Shown one piece after another: positions 44,401 through 57,900 of a stretch of DNA of 64,000 bases (the first letter of the stretch is position 1; each line of letters starts with the position of its first letter). Below the pieces are notes generated by a model. That model did no database searches. It was not told the DNA's origin and was given only the letters and a program-made list of their open reading frames with translations. This stretch comes from Polytrichum commune (Eukaryota > Streptophyta > Polytrichopsida > Polytrichales > Polytrichaceae). The stretch spans positions 43,176,758-43,240,757 of the forward strand of contig OX485805.1 of NCBI GenBank assembly GCA_950295325.1. Reading direction: 5' to 3'. The translations under genes were made by a program, and so were the position numbers.

Positions 44401-44517
44401 CATCACAAATATGAGTTATATATGGGGTTCTTGGTCTAAACACCCGCTTCAAAGTGTTCGCATCTTACAACTTTCTCCAATATGTGTTCCATTTATCCTT
44501 GTTCTTATTTATGTGAA

Positions 44518-44560
44518 TGTCTCAAAATGCCCAAAAAGTCTCAATTTAACGAATATAGTG
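44518..44560 (+). repeat. conserved 3' terminus of cassette C
   Basis: TGTCTCAAAATGCCC, then AAAAAGTCTCAATT, then TAACGAATATAGTG, matching R1 and cassette A. Confidence 0.65.
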
Positions 44561-46793
44561 TTAGGGGTAGAATGATTCTTGTGTAGTCCAAATGGCTAAT
44601 TGTAAAAGTGGTGGCATGAAAAGGATGCAGTGGTAGGCCATATAGGTGTTGTTTCACATCACTTGCGATATCACTTTTGGGTGCCATTGACTTAACCAGT
44701 TTGTGTGAATTTGTATGCGGAGTAGGATGATTTGATGCTCATATTAGGGATACTGTAGTGTACAAATAGGGGGTTTGATTTACTTTCCTCTATGGAAAAA
44801 TGTAACTAGACATTTATAGGGAATAAAATTGCAAATCACCTTACATTCTTCATCATTTCCTCTACTCCATCTCTGAAAAATTTAGGAGCGTCACCATGTT
44901 TTTGAAGTGTTTGCTTTAGGCTCACATACTTTAATAGTGGCATGGTTTTTCTATTAAGAAAAGAGGGGGCGGGTCAAATTTTTTGGTTCTCCACACATGA
45001 CCCAAACCTGAATTTGTGAAAAATGGTTACTTTGTTCACCTTAACTTGAGCATTTTAATTGACTTGAATAGTTTTTTCTTTTTGAAAAATTAGATAGTTT
45101 TTGTATAAATAAAAAGGAAGGCATTATATCTGAATAAGATGTAATTCAATGGCCATTCTCTATCTTGGTATTATATAGTATATCGTTATGCTTGCCTTAT
45201 GTTTAGTGTTTCCATTGATTCCAATGAACTGGATATGGACGCTTAGAATGTCAAATATCTGCATGTTAAGAAAAAGATTTGTGAGTTAATCACGCTTCTT
45301 AGATTTTGAACCTTATTAAAATTTCAATTTTTTTTTAAATTATTGAAAAGCTCTTGACTGTACATGGTTGAAGAATATTTGTTATTTGTCACTATGATGA
45401 TATGGATTGAATTATAAAGTCATTCAAAATCATGCTAAATCATTCAAAATGCGATAGAAAAAATGTATAAGATGTTTACATTAGTCCTCCCACCCATAAA
45501 TTGTCATGATAATAGAAACACCACAAGGCTCACACTCCCTAGAAACTAGAAACTACGTGCGGCCAAAGATAGGGTCCTTTTAATGATGGTATCACAAACT
45601 GAAGAGGTTTAAAAATAAAATAAGCCCCACACAATATGTGACTTTGAGTTCAAAATAATGTAGGGTGTTATAAATTCCATGAAATTAGGTTTATATTGTT
45701 TCTAAGATACCATGGTATTAATTTTTTTTTGCAAAAGGGTTGTAGTTTATGCATTTCCCCTCTCCCGCCCATAGTGGGTGAAAATTTGTCGACAGATGAA
45801 AAATTTGTTTAAGAACGTTGGATGATGGGTTTAGGTTAGGAATGTGGAAGAGATTGGTGTAGGTCATGGCGTTGCAATATGAGAGTTTGGTGTATGCAAA
45901 CAATGAGGTTGGTTTATGTTGCAGGACATTCTAGGTACCCAAGCAAGATCATTGTAAACTCTCTTCAATTTCAAGGTGGATTTCCCTCGATTTCATGTTT
46001 CTATGTCTTCATGTTTCAAATTTTAGCTTTTAGATTTTAGATTTCAAGTCTCTATGTCTTTCAAGTTCCTCTATCTTCTTGTGATTCCACAAGCTCTTCA
46101 TTGTGGTTTCATAGTTTTTGGTGATGTCATGTAAAAGCTAACACTTATTAAAATTTCTACTACTTATAAATAAGATAGGGTGATCAAAATTATGCGGCTC
46201 TTAAATTTATATATAACGATAGGTTGATAGAAAGTACCATCCAGTAGAACTTTAGCTACTTATAGGGTGGAAAATATTCAACGAAGGAAGGTAAATACCC
46301 CCCCCCCCCATTAAATAGGCGGTTCTCGCGTGTGTATACATGAATCAAGTGTAGGTGCACCCCCCGTGTCAAAAACACAATTGCATACATACATGCAACA
46401 CTTGAACACAACCAAACAACATCAGCCTTCTTTGCTAAGCATTCTAGAATTTGTTGGGAGTCATAGACAAAATCTAGGTCAACCTACGTCTTAATGTGGG
46501 ACACTTTTCATATGGAACTTCAGTGGCGGTATCCACAACGGTGCAGATCGAATGTAAGGCTAGAGTTCCCTGCCATTCTCCATCCTTACAACAGATTGAT
46601 GGCCTCCATGTTTTGAAAGGAAGGTAAGTGTCAGAGGGCATGTCTTGTTATAATACTCCAGCTATGATCTCCGATTGAGCTTATCTCTCAAATGCAATTT
46701 GTAGGAACGGAATTCACAACGGTGTAGATAGAATGCAAAACTGTACTTCTCTGATATTTCCTATCTTGATCTCCATGTTTGTAAGGATACTAA
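44561..46793. other. no gene recognised
   Basis: AT-rich DNA. Two similar strings, CACAACGGTGCAGATCGAATG (near 46,537) and ACAACGGTGTAGATAGAATG (near 46,713), point to an old internal duplication. No coding region can be supported. Confidence 0.45.
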
Positions 46794-47155
46794 GGGCCGG
46801 TTCACACTATGCCCAAGTCGAGAGGAGAAGCGTCACTTTTCTAGACCAAACTATGTCGAGAGGAGAAGCCTTTGGGTTGAAAAAGTATATTAAAACAATC
46901 CACGGCTAAAAATATTCGGCCTCTCGACGGAAGTTTGGGTCGAGCATTTTGCTCGACCCAAACTTGGCTTGAGAGGCCGAACTCTTGGCGCCATAACTTC
47001 CTAAAAGTGTTGCCACCTAGGCTCTTTTGGAGGCGACGTCCTTTGGACTTCGGCCTCTAGTGTGAAGGCCGAGAGGACGGACTTTGGACATTTATGCATT
47101 TCCATTGGTCCAAATGCTTCTCCTCTCGAAGTTTGGCCATAGTGTGAACCGGCCC
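46794..47155. mobile_element. Harbinger-like MITE with TAA target duplication
   Basis: Perfect 18-bp terminal inverted repeats (GGGCCGGTTCACACTATG), extended imperfectly, with TAA on each side (46,791–46,793 and 47,156–47,158). It is 362 bp with no open frame of note. G-rich ends plus a TAA/TTA trinucleotide duplication fit PIF/Harbinger MITEs. Inside, GGCCTCTCGAC/GAGAGGCCGA inverted segments surround the hairpin 46,931–46,965. Confidence 0.85.
46931..46965. repeat. hairpin in the MITE carrying the C-type half-site
   Basis: Arms AAGTTTGGGTCGAGC and its reverse complement separated by ATTTT. The half-site GTTTGGGTCG is identical to that of cassette C. Confidence 0.85.
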
Positions 47156-47158
47156 TAA

Positions 47159-50100
47159 AGTCTTGTTATGAAATTCAAGCATACCCAGCTTCCCAAAAGC
47201 AATACTTTCGGCCACAACATCAAGCTGTTCAAAACCCAAAAACTTCACTGAGCGGATTGTTTGGTTTGGGCAAACCAATGAGGGGGCTATGCATGAGCTC
47301 CACTTTAACTTCGAATGATGTAGTGATGGTTTCCTGACATCATCCTTGTTACATGCCTCCCTTATTAAGCATTTGGAGTTGCTGAAGGCCGTAAGATAAA
47401 ATTCATGTGGGTCATATATTGGGTCATAGCTGCTAGGATATGCAAATCTCGTTGCAGTGGATTGAAAAAGCGCCAAGAAAGCCTATGGTGTTCGTTAGCG
47501 TGTTGTTCACAGAATTCCAGTTCCAGAGCAGTTGTATTGAACCTCTGAATGTTCATGGGACGAGAAAATATCTTTCATGGCAAGAATCACCAATTGCAAG
47601 CTCGCTCATGAAAGAGAAGAAACATACAATCCATGCTAGGAAACCCCAAAAATCGTTATGGCATCCGTAAAGATCCAGGCTACATTTTCCCTTTGTAATC
47701 TGAGGTACCCTTACTTTGAGTAAATGTACCCCATGTATTTCGGAGTGAAAATTTACGTTTTAGGGCAGGGCATTACACAATACTTAATGCATTCAGGTGG
47801 GTGAAGGTGCATCATGGGGAATAAGGACGCTGATTAAAGTATAGGTGTACGTGTTCACCATAATGCACTCCCTTGAATGCATTACTGAAAGTAAAGGTCT
47901 GGGGATGGATTTCAACAGCTCTACTTCGTTGGAGAAACATATAAACCTGATATTTTTTCGTTCTTTGGAATTTGTCCGTCATTTAGTAGAATCCACTCAT
48001 TTCAAGTGACAATGCATTATGATCCATGTAATGTCTACCATATAGTGTTTTACACCACAAAGCTTGTTGTACATGATCTTTATGCAATGCCAATGCATTA
48101 TGGCCTGCGTAATGCTTGATATACAATGCTTTGTGACATTATGCACTTTGTACACAATCTTAATGCAATGGAATGCTCTTCAGCGTCGTGCATTCCATAG
48201 TGCCCAAAAATCTTGGAATGCACTCCCCTCAAGTGATTCTCCTACACGAAATCATGTTATTTAACCTCCGTTTAAACAACCCTTTGCCAAGTCCGCCACA
48301 TGCGAATGGCTCCTTCTACACATATTTCAACAATTTCTCATCTCCCGACATAACCTCTCTCTCTCCACCCCAACCCCTCCACCTTAATTATTCAAAATTA
48401 TGATGCCGCTCAATTAGTTGCCACCTCAACATCCAGATTCCTTTGTTTTGGAATGTCCCGTGACTAGCTTTGTTCACACACAAACATCCGATGGGGGGAC
48501 CACAAGTGGGAATTTTATTTCAACCCAAGTTTCCCTGCACAATCAAATTTTGTAGAACATGGCTCTAAAGAGGTAAATTGCTTCCAGCCAAATTTTCTCC
48601 AGTAGGCCAAAAATCACTTGCAACTTGTAAGGAAATTCCGCATTGAAGTGTTCATCCACACAAAAAATTAAGCAAAACCCAATCTTCTATCAAAAATGTA
48701 AAAATTGAATTTTAAAAAAAAAAAAACAATGACTATCAAATCTGCAGGTTCAAACCAAATTTGAAGAAAGTAGCCTGGACCGAGCATAGGCTATGCGATA
48801 TGGGTAAATTTGGAGCACAAAGGTGCCACCGGTCCTTGATGTTTTATCACGTGGCAGTCTTTTATTTCTTGTGACCCATTCAAATCACACCAAAAAGACA
48901 TTTGTGCAAAACAAATTGGACTACATACTCATTGAATTGTTAACCATTCTAAGCTGAGTGGGCAACTTACATAATTGCGGGATTTAAGTGGTTCATTGAC
49001 AGTTGTGGTAGGAATTTTTCAGATTTTTGAGTTACAATAAAAATATAGTGTGAAAATGAGACGGAAGAACTAGATAATCAATTGACATGTGCTAAGATAG
49101 AGACAATCCTCTAGGAGATAGGAAAAGTTGTGCCTAATAGAGAAAGGCATATGTAGGGAGGATAAAAGGGAAGGGAAAGTAAGCGAAGAGAGAGATTTTT
49201 TGATGAACAGTAAACAGTCTCAGCTCAGGATCTGAGTTACTTCTTTAGGCCTTGGGAGTGATTCCCTGGTCCATAGTCTATCTTGAATTTCCAAATATCT
49301 CCTTGCTCAAGGATTAGTCAATTATCTGAGCATGTGAAGTTGTGCAAAGCCTGTACTTGGATTGTGTATAATGAAATGTGATCACGAGCCGCGTTTGCTG
49401 AGAGACTAATTGTTCTGTCTCTATTTATGTATGATCATTGAAGGACTACAAACAGTTATCACAGGGTGTCTATGGACTGGGAATAAAAGTAGCAAGTCAA
49501 GAGTAAGGGTTGGCTATGGCCAGCCGGTTCAGGTTGAGCCTATAGCCTCACCATAACAGGTCATGAGATTATCCACGTAATTTGGGAAAATACATGAGAT
49601 AATCGACTGACACAAATGTATGGAGCAAATCTGATTTGTCATGAAGGTGCAAATAAGGAGAGAATTGCAGAGGAATGGGCGCGAACACCGCCCTCTCATA
49701 ATTGACGAAGACTAATGAATTCTTTAAGTGCCACCAGGTTATGTAATGAGGAAGTCTAAACAGTTCCAGTAAGACTAGGTGGGAAGTATTGCAGAAGGCA
49801 ACCTTCTTCTACTCTCTGTCTTGTTGATTGATGCACTCAGAACCAGATTGAATTAGGGTAGACCTTAATGAGTATTGAACCTGGTAATCCCTTGCCTTCA
49901 ATATGATGTCTTGGGTAAGAATGAGTAGTCCAAGGTCCGGGTCAATTCCACCCGAAGAGATGGAGGATGAACGGTCAATCGTCTAAGGATCTGAAGGGGA
50001 GCTGAAGTCCAGACCTTTGGAGCATCATCAAAGAGTTCCGAGACATTAAACAAGCAAGTACACTTCATTATATAAAAGGAGTCCCTGAGGGGATTAGGCC

Positions 50101-53100
50101 TAGGAATTTCACTATTTCTTAGAATTGCATATTACTTTGTTTCAAAATAGGTTGGGAAGAATTAAACAACTCATTTTCAATTATTACTTGTTTATTCAAT
50201 CATAATAAGGAAAATGACCTTTCAAGTTACATTAAAATTAATCAAGTAATCTCAAACTATTGTTTAACACCAAAGAGTCCTTGACTTTGGCAATCAGGCA
50301 GTCACAAACTACTTTCCGAGATTATTGACCATGGTTGTGCATGTGCTTGTGCACCGCACTTGGTCCAATTAAAATGAACTCACTCCCAGACTATTGACTG
50401 GAAAATTAGAGCGAGGTGAGTGACCGCCACTTTTGTGTGCACTAACACTGAGGGATTATACCAGTTTTATTCTTTCCACACCAACCAATGTCAGTCCTAA
50501 TCTGAAACAAAGTGTAATAACCCTGGGTTTCCTTTAATAAACCTTATATGAGACACCTAGATGAAATACAAATCACCTTTTAAGTCTACCCTGAGTGATT
50601 CCCTGGGTTTTGATCTTAACCAAAAAATAAACTATAACAATATACCTTGAAAATGATAATAAATTGGGATTAGCTCCAATCCCTTATGGGATTCATCTTG
50701 GCCTCTTCATATAAAATTGTGAATGCAAAAAGTTTTGACATTTTGAATCTAACTAGTATAAGGTAGGAAACATCAAAACGTATCCAAATTAAGCCTATCT
50801 GCCTCACCAAAATAATTATAAAGTTAAGAATATAAGGAGGGGGAAAAAATGGAGAAACAGAAAGAAACGTCATGTAAAGTAGGTAGCCTAAAATGATTAC
50901 TAGCCTCACTACAAGGATCACGTGGTCAAGTCATTGGCATATTGATCAATTTTAAAGGTGGAAATGGTGCATATCATCCGTCTATTTACGTAGTGTCATA
51001 TAGTATAGTGCAGTGGGACGGAACCAATGATGGCACCCACCAACAATGCAACTTTAACTTGAGAAAGTTTGCATATAATTAGAATAATTGCAATCATTAG
51101 CCCAATTAAAAACCGCCTAGTTAATAAGTTTATGTTAGGGTTTGTCATCGTATGGTGTGCGATCTCTCTAGGCTTGCACAACTATGTTAGTGAGGCTAAC
51201 CAAGAATTTTGAACATGAGACTTCACCACTGGCCCAACCACCAAGTCCACCCATGACACATGCACATAATGAGGAGCCTTGTTAACCAATTTATTGAACA
51301 CTTTAAAATTGACATGCTTAAAGTGAGATATCAAGTGGCCATAAAATGAGAGACCGAACTCATTGAGGTACACACCAAGTTCTCCTATTAGTGTGGGCCA
51401 CAATAATAATACTTCCACATCAACCAACTATAAGCTCATTTGACAAGCTCAAATGAGCTCAAAAGTGGTGAATCCCTACCTTGGGAGCCATCTTTGAGCT
51501 CAAATGAGTTCAAAAGTAGTTTCTTACCATGGGAACTATCTCCTCAAAGTCTAAGCATTTCTTTCACATTTAAATGATGTTATGTAAGGGACAATATTCT
51601 TTTATTTCATCACTACTTTTATACATGTATTGACATAGTTCACATCACTAGGCCTTTTAATTGGGGAACATATAGTGGGATGATCATGTGATCTTTATGA
51701 TGTCTTAAATGGCCAAGGATCTATGTCATCATTCATGTAAGTTGAACCCTTATAGCTTTCAAATTTTCTTCTAACAAGTTTGACCCCCAAAGTAGCATCA
51801 CAAACCTTGAATTAGTCCAATGAATTAGATGGGATAAATCAACATAAACTATCACATGATAGGTTTGTACAAACCACCTTACATGGATGGCATGAATCCT
51901 AGGCCACCTTATGTGCTTTCCAATGAATAAATACATATCAAAAAAAAAATTCAAAAAAAAATTATGAGCAACACTTCAACAATTTAAATGAAAATTTACT
52001 TTACTTTAATGGAGTATGTAATACAATTAAAAGAAAATTTCTTTCCTAAAATAGAGATAGGTGGTCTAAAGGTGTGCCTAAAGTGATTGGTGAACTTAGA
52101 TGGTTTGTGACAAATAAGGAGATTACTCTAACATGTTTCATGTTTTGAGTTTTAATTGATGTTCATTCTTGAATTTTGTCCATGGCACTCTTACATTCAG
52201 ACCCATACAACTCACATATGAAAATTATACTTTGGCATTGTAAAAGACAAATCAAAAACACCTTCCCATACTATAATTTGGCTTTTGTGCATATCACCTA
52301 AGAAATGGTCACATTTGGAGAGTCTTATGATGTGTGGTTGGTTTAATCCCTACACGCTTAAGCCTTCACATTTCATTTTCACGCAATTCCAGCACCAATA
52401 TTGACATTTTTTGCTCTGTAGGAAAAAGATGTAGAAAAAACAAGTGTATAGATGTGACCTAGACTACCTTTTATTCTTGCTATGAAAATTTGAAGTCAAT
52501 CAGACCACATCGGCTAGGTTAGATGACATATAACAATTCACTTTATGGGTGGGGCAACCCTAAATATTTTGCAAACTTTCCATTTGATGCCATATTGGTC
52601 AAGGGTGACATTCTCAAAAGTTTGCAATTTGGCCATTTGTATAATGTGCTTGTCAAAGTAGTTGCTCCCAAAAACTTGGATTATTTTAGTGAATTTAGAT
52701 GAGGTTCGTCACCCTCAAAGTTGAAAGCCCAAATATGGACCTAAAAGTTGATTCATCCTTTGACTATGAGAAATCAACCCTTCCACTCAAAATTGACCAA
52801 GTCCGTCCAGTGGAGTCATACGCATATGTCCTCTAAATTTAGCCATTTAATTTATTATAGGACTAAGTTTTGAGCTCCAAATATAGTGCCTACCTAGTGG
52901 ACAGGTGCCAATGGACGCCAATCCAATTGACTTGCCCAAAATAAATGGGCAGTCAGTCAGGTGCAGCCAGGCCCACCCTCCCCCACCGCTAGTCGAGCTC
53001 TTGAATGGCCCGGTGCTAGCTCCCACGTCGAGGGACCTGCATGGGCGGTCAAGGTCTGCTAGCTTACCCATGCATGACCCTAACTTTGCGGTGGGGGTCT

Positions 53101-54239
53101 GCAAGGCTCCTTCCACCCCATATCATATGCTTGCTACTATCTACTCTGGAGACATGTGTGTGGGAAGATTTTTGGGCGTAATTGGTCAAAATACTTGTGT
53201 TTCCAACCAATACCACTTATATGTTGTAACCTTGAACTTTTCCTTCACTAATTTGAGGCATATTCCATACATTTCTCTAAAATGATGGTTAATTTTCCGA
53301 AAGCCTTCAACTTCAACCAGTTATTTCTCTAAGCAATTCATCTGTAGCTACACTATTTTGATTAATTGGTGTGGGTTACGATTTGAGTTACACATTGCTA
53401 CAAAATTTTGCTGAGAATGTCTTTTCCTACCTGAATAACATAAGTAGTTAGTATACACACTGACAAATATGATATAACTTAGTTGGTGAAAAATGAAAAT
53501 ATATGTAAAAACGTTATAGCGACACATCTCTCCAAATGGTAACACACATTAATTGGAGAAAATAATGTAGTTGTCGGTTCTCCCCGCTTGTTGTAATCCC
53601 TTTCTTGCAACATGGAGGGAGGTGAAATTATCTCAGGGAGTGCACTATTCATTAAAACCAAGCATCACGTGCGTGCATGCCCCTTATTAAAATACCCCTG
53701 TATACATTTTATTTTTGCTAAAATCAAGCAATATACTTACAAATCTCATTGCTTCAAAATACATTTCCATACGTACACAACGGTCCAAAAACAAATACAG
53801 AAATTGTATATAACATGTGTACAAATGTTTGGAAATGCAAAAATATGGCCCTATTATATGTATAATATCAAATCATGGATTTTTAGTTATAAAGTCGTTA
53901 CTTAGTGGATGAAAAAACACATGATTCTTGGTCCAGGTCTGACTTGAACACGTAAATGCGTACTTTACATATATTTTTCTATAGCCTCATGTATATCTAC
54001 TTCTTGCTTAATAGCAATATGTCTCTTGTACGTACATTTTGTACATGCTTGTTTTAAATAATACCCCTTTTGTGCACCCACGTGTATAAATACAGTACTT
54101 GAACAGTGCACTCCCTGGGGAAATTATCTCATCACATTTGGAAGTGATCACTACGTTGGGAGGGAAAAAATAATGGTTACTAATTCTAAGCCTCCCTAAT
54201 TCTATTTTAATATTTTAAGTTTTGTCAAGTTGACAAAAC
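47159..54239. other. no gene recognised; diffuse repeats
   Basis: AT-rich. 47,770–48,230 holds several AATGCATTATG/CATAATGCA strings in both orientations, perhaps an old foldback element. 49,000–50,520 might be a decayed LTR: it has TATATAAAAGGAG at about 50,073 and a repeated GAGTGATTCCCTGG (49,255; 50,591), but no ends were found. 53,155–53,330 is the third copy of the dispersed repeat. Small open frames (for example 47,057–47,556, minus) are not convincing. Confidence 0.4.
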
Positions 54240-54902
54240 CTTACAGGATCATTTTCAATGCCCGACATGTCCCAAAATCGAGCTCCTCCAACGCTACGAG
54301 GTTGCTTACAACAACATGGAACTCCTCCAAAGCCTCACATTCAGACAAGTACAACATTTTCAATTTTGTCAAGTTCCCAAAGCTTTCAATGCCCTACATA
54401 TCTGGAAATGGAACTCCTCCAACGCTATCAGGTTGTTTATTCCATCAACAAACTCTTCCAAAGCCTTACATTCTTACATGCGCAGTATTTTGAGTTTCCT
54501 CAAGTTCCCAAAGCTTTCCGGAATTCTTTTCAATGCCCAACATGCCCCGAAATGGAGTTCCTCAAGGGCTACGAGGTTGCTTACTCGAACAGGGAACTCC
54601 TCCAAAGCCTGACATTCAAACATGCGCAGTATTTTCAATTTTGTCAAGTTGCCAAAGCTTTCCGGAATCCTTTTCAATGCCAAACATGTTGCGAAATGGA
54701 CCTCCTCAAGAGCAACAAGGTTGCTTACTCCAATAGGGAACTCCTCCAAAGCCTCACATTCACCCATGCACAGTATTTTCAGTTTTGTCAAGCTGCCAAA
54801 GCTTTCCAGGATCCTTCTCAATACCCGACATCTTGCAAAATGGAGGTTCTTAGGGCTACGAGGTTGCTTACTCCAACAGGGAACTCCTCCAAGGCCTCAC
54901 AT
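54240..54902 (-). pseudogene. decayed 3' LRR repeats of the receptor gene
   Basis: LRR units continue past the stop at 54,903. An extra C in the run 54,977–54,980 (other units have CCC) breaks the frame, and a one-base loss near 54,850 restores it. The frame 54,821–54,474 then reads LRR sequence (ESFGSLTKLKILCMGECEAL) to a TAA where other units have a Tyr, Phe or Ser codon. Still further units to about 54,240 are degenerate. The true end may be 54,474 if the two indels cancel. Confidence 0.65.
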
Positions 54903-57900
54903 TCAAACATGTGCAACATTTTCAGTTTTGTCAAGTTGGCAAAGCTTTTCGGGATCGTTTTCAATGCCCGGCATGTCCCCGAAATGGAGCTCCTCTAGGG
55001 CTACGAGGTTGCTTACTCCAACATGGAACTCCTCCAAAGCCTCACATTCAGATTTGTACAACATTTTCAGTTTTGTCAAGTTGCCAAAGCTTTCTGGGAT
55101 CCTTTTCAATCCCCGGCATGTCCCAAAATGGAGCTCCTCTAGGTCTACAAGGTTGCTTACTCCTATAGGGAACTCCTCCAAAGCCTCACATTCAGACATG
55201 TACAACATTTTCAGTTTCATTAAGTTGCCAAAGCTTTCTGGGATCTTTTTCAATGCCCGACATGTCCCGAAATGGAGCTCCTCAAGGGCTACGAGGTTGC
55301 TTACTCCAACAGGGAACTCCTCCAAAGCCTCGCATTCAAACATACGCAGTATCTTCAGTTTCGTCAAGTTGCCAAAGCTTTCCGGGATCGTTTTCAATGC
55401 TCGACATCTTGCGAAATGGAGCTCCTCCAAGGCTACGAGGTTGCTTACTCCAATAGGGAACTCCTCCAAAGCCTCACATTCAGACATGTACAACATTTTC
55501 AGTTTTGTCAAGTTGCCAAAGCTTTCCGGGATCCTTTTTAATGCCCGGCATGTCCCGAAATGGAGCTCCTCCAAGGCTACGAGGTTTCTTACTCCAACAG
55601 GAAACTCCTCCAAAGCCTCGCATTCAAACATGCGCAGTATCTTCAGTTTTGTGAAGTTCGCAAAGCTTTCCGGAATCCTTTTCAATACGGGACATCTCCC
55701 AAAATTGAGCTCCTCCAACACTATCAGATTGCTTACTCCAACAGGGAACTCCTCCAAAGCCTCGCATTCAAACATGCGGAGTATCTTCAGTTTCGTCAAG
55801 TTGCCAAAGCTTTCCGGGATCATTTTCAATGCTCGACATCTTGCGAAATGGAGCTCCTCCAGGGCTACGAGGTTGCTTACTCCAACAGGGAACTCCTCCA
55901 AAGCCTCACATTCAGAAATGTACAACATTTTCAATTTTGTCAAGTTGCCAAAGCTTTCAGGGATTGTTCTCAATGCCCGACATCTTGCGAAATGGAGCTC
56001 CTCCAAGGCTATCAAGTTGCTTACTCCAATAGGGAACTCCTCCAAAGCCTCACATTCAGACATGTACAACATTTTCAGTTTTGTCAAGTTGCCAAAGCTT
56101 TCCGGGATCCTTTTCAATGCCCGACATGTCCCGAAATGGAGTTCCTCTAGGGCTACGAGGTTGCTTACTCCAACAGGGAACTCCTCCAAAGCCTCACATT
56201 CAGACATGTACAACATTTTCAGTTTTGTCAAGTTGCCAAAGCTTTCCGGGATCCATTTCAATGCCCGGCATGTCCCGAAATGGAGCTCCTCTAGGTCTAC
56301 GAGGTTGCTTACTCCAACAGGGAACTCCTCCAAAGCCTCACATTCAGACATGTACAACATTTTCAATTTCGTCAAGTTGCCAAAGCTTTCCGGGATCCTT
56401 TTCAATGCTCGACATGTCGCAAAACTTAGCTCCTCCAACGCTATCAGGTTGTTTACTCCAACAGGGAACTCCTCCAAAGCCTCACATTCAAACAAACGCA
56501 GTATTTTCAGTTTCGTCAAGTTTCCAAAGCTTTCCTCGATCCTTTTCAATGCCCGACATCTTGCGAAATGGAGCTTCTCTAGGCCTACGAGGTCGCGTAC
56601 TCCAACAGGGAACTCCTCCAAAGCCTCACATTCAAACATGCACAACATTTTGAGTTTCGTCAAGTTGCCAAAGCTTTCTGGGATCGTTTTCAATGCCCGA
56701 CATGTCCCAAAATGGAGCTCCTCAAGGCCTACGAGGTTGCTTACTCCAATAGGGAACTCCTCCAAAGCCTCACATTCAAACATGTACAACATTTTCAGTT
56801 TCATCAAGTTGCCAAAGCTTTCCGGGATCGTTTTCAATGCCCGACATCTTGCGAAATGGAGCTCCTCTAGGGCTATGAGGTTGCTTACTCCAACAGGGAA
56901 CTCCTCCAAAGCCTCACATTCAGACATGTACAACATTTTCAATTTCGTCAAGTTGCCAAAGCTTTCCGGGATCGTTTTCAATGCTCGACATCTTGCGAAA
57001 TGGAGCTCCTCCAAGACTATCAAGTTGCTTACTCCAACAGGGAACTCCTCCAAAGCCTCACATTCAGACATGTACAACATTTTCAGTTTTGTCAAGTTGC
57101 CAAAGCTTTCGGGGATTGTTTTCAATGCCCGACATGTCTCGAAATGGAGCTCCTCCAGGGCTACAAGGTTGTTTATTCCAATAGGGAACTCCCCCAAAGC
57201 CTCGCATCCATACATGCGTAGTATTTTCAGTTTCGTCAAGTTCCCAAAGCTTTCCGGGATCCTTTTCAATACGCGACATCTCCCAAAATTGAGCTCCTCC
57301 AGGGCTACGAGGTTGCTTACTCCAACAGGGAACTCCTCCAAAGCCTCGCATTCATACATGGACAACCTTTTCAGTTTTGTCAAGTTCCCAAAGCTTTCCG
57401 GGATCCTTTTCAATGCTCGACATGTCGCAAAACTTAGCTCCTCCAACGCTATCAGGTTGCTTACTCCAACAGGGAACTCCTCCAAAGCCTCACATTCATA
57501 CATGTTCAATATTCTGAGTTTCGTCAGGTTGCCAAAGCCTTTTGGTATTGTTTTTAAACATGGACATTTGGAAAAGTATAATTTTTCCAAGGCTGTCAGG
57601 TTGGCTAGCTGAATAGAGGTGCCATCGAGGTCTTCGCAATTGTAGAAGCATAACTCTTCTAAGGTGATGAGTTTATCAACTCCAATGAGGAATTCATCCA
57701 ATTGTTCGCAATTTGAGAATGATAATTCCTGGATCTGCATCATATTCAAGTATTCACAAGAAATTGATCCCAACAAATTGCAATTGGACATCCCAAGGTA
57801 TCGCAACTTTTGGAGATTTTCTAGGGTATCAATGAAAAACTTCCCTATGAGTTGGTTTGTCAACATTGTAGAGTCAATACGTTTGGGTGAGAATTGGATG

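Noticed and set aside
54622-57612. Plus-strand open frame of 996 codons
   Set aside because: It is the antisense of the LRR repeats. A 144-bp period without stops in one unit keeps the reverse frame open, and its sequence matches no protein type.
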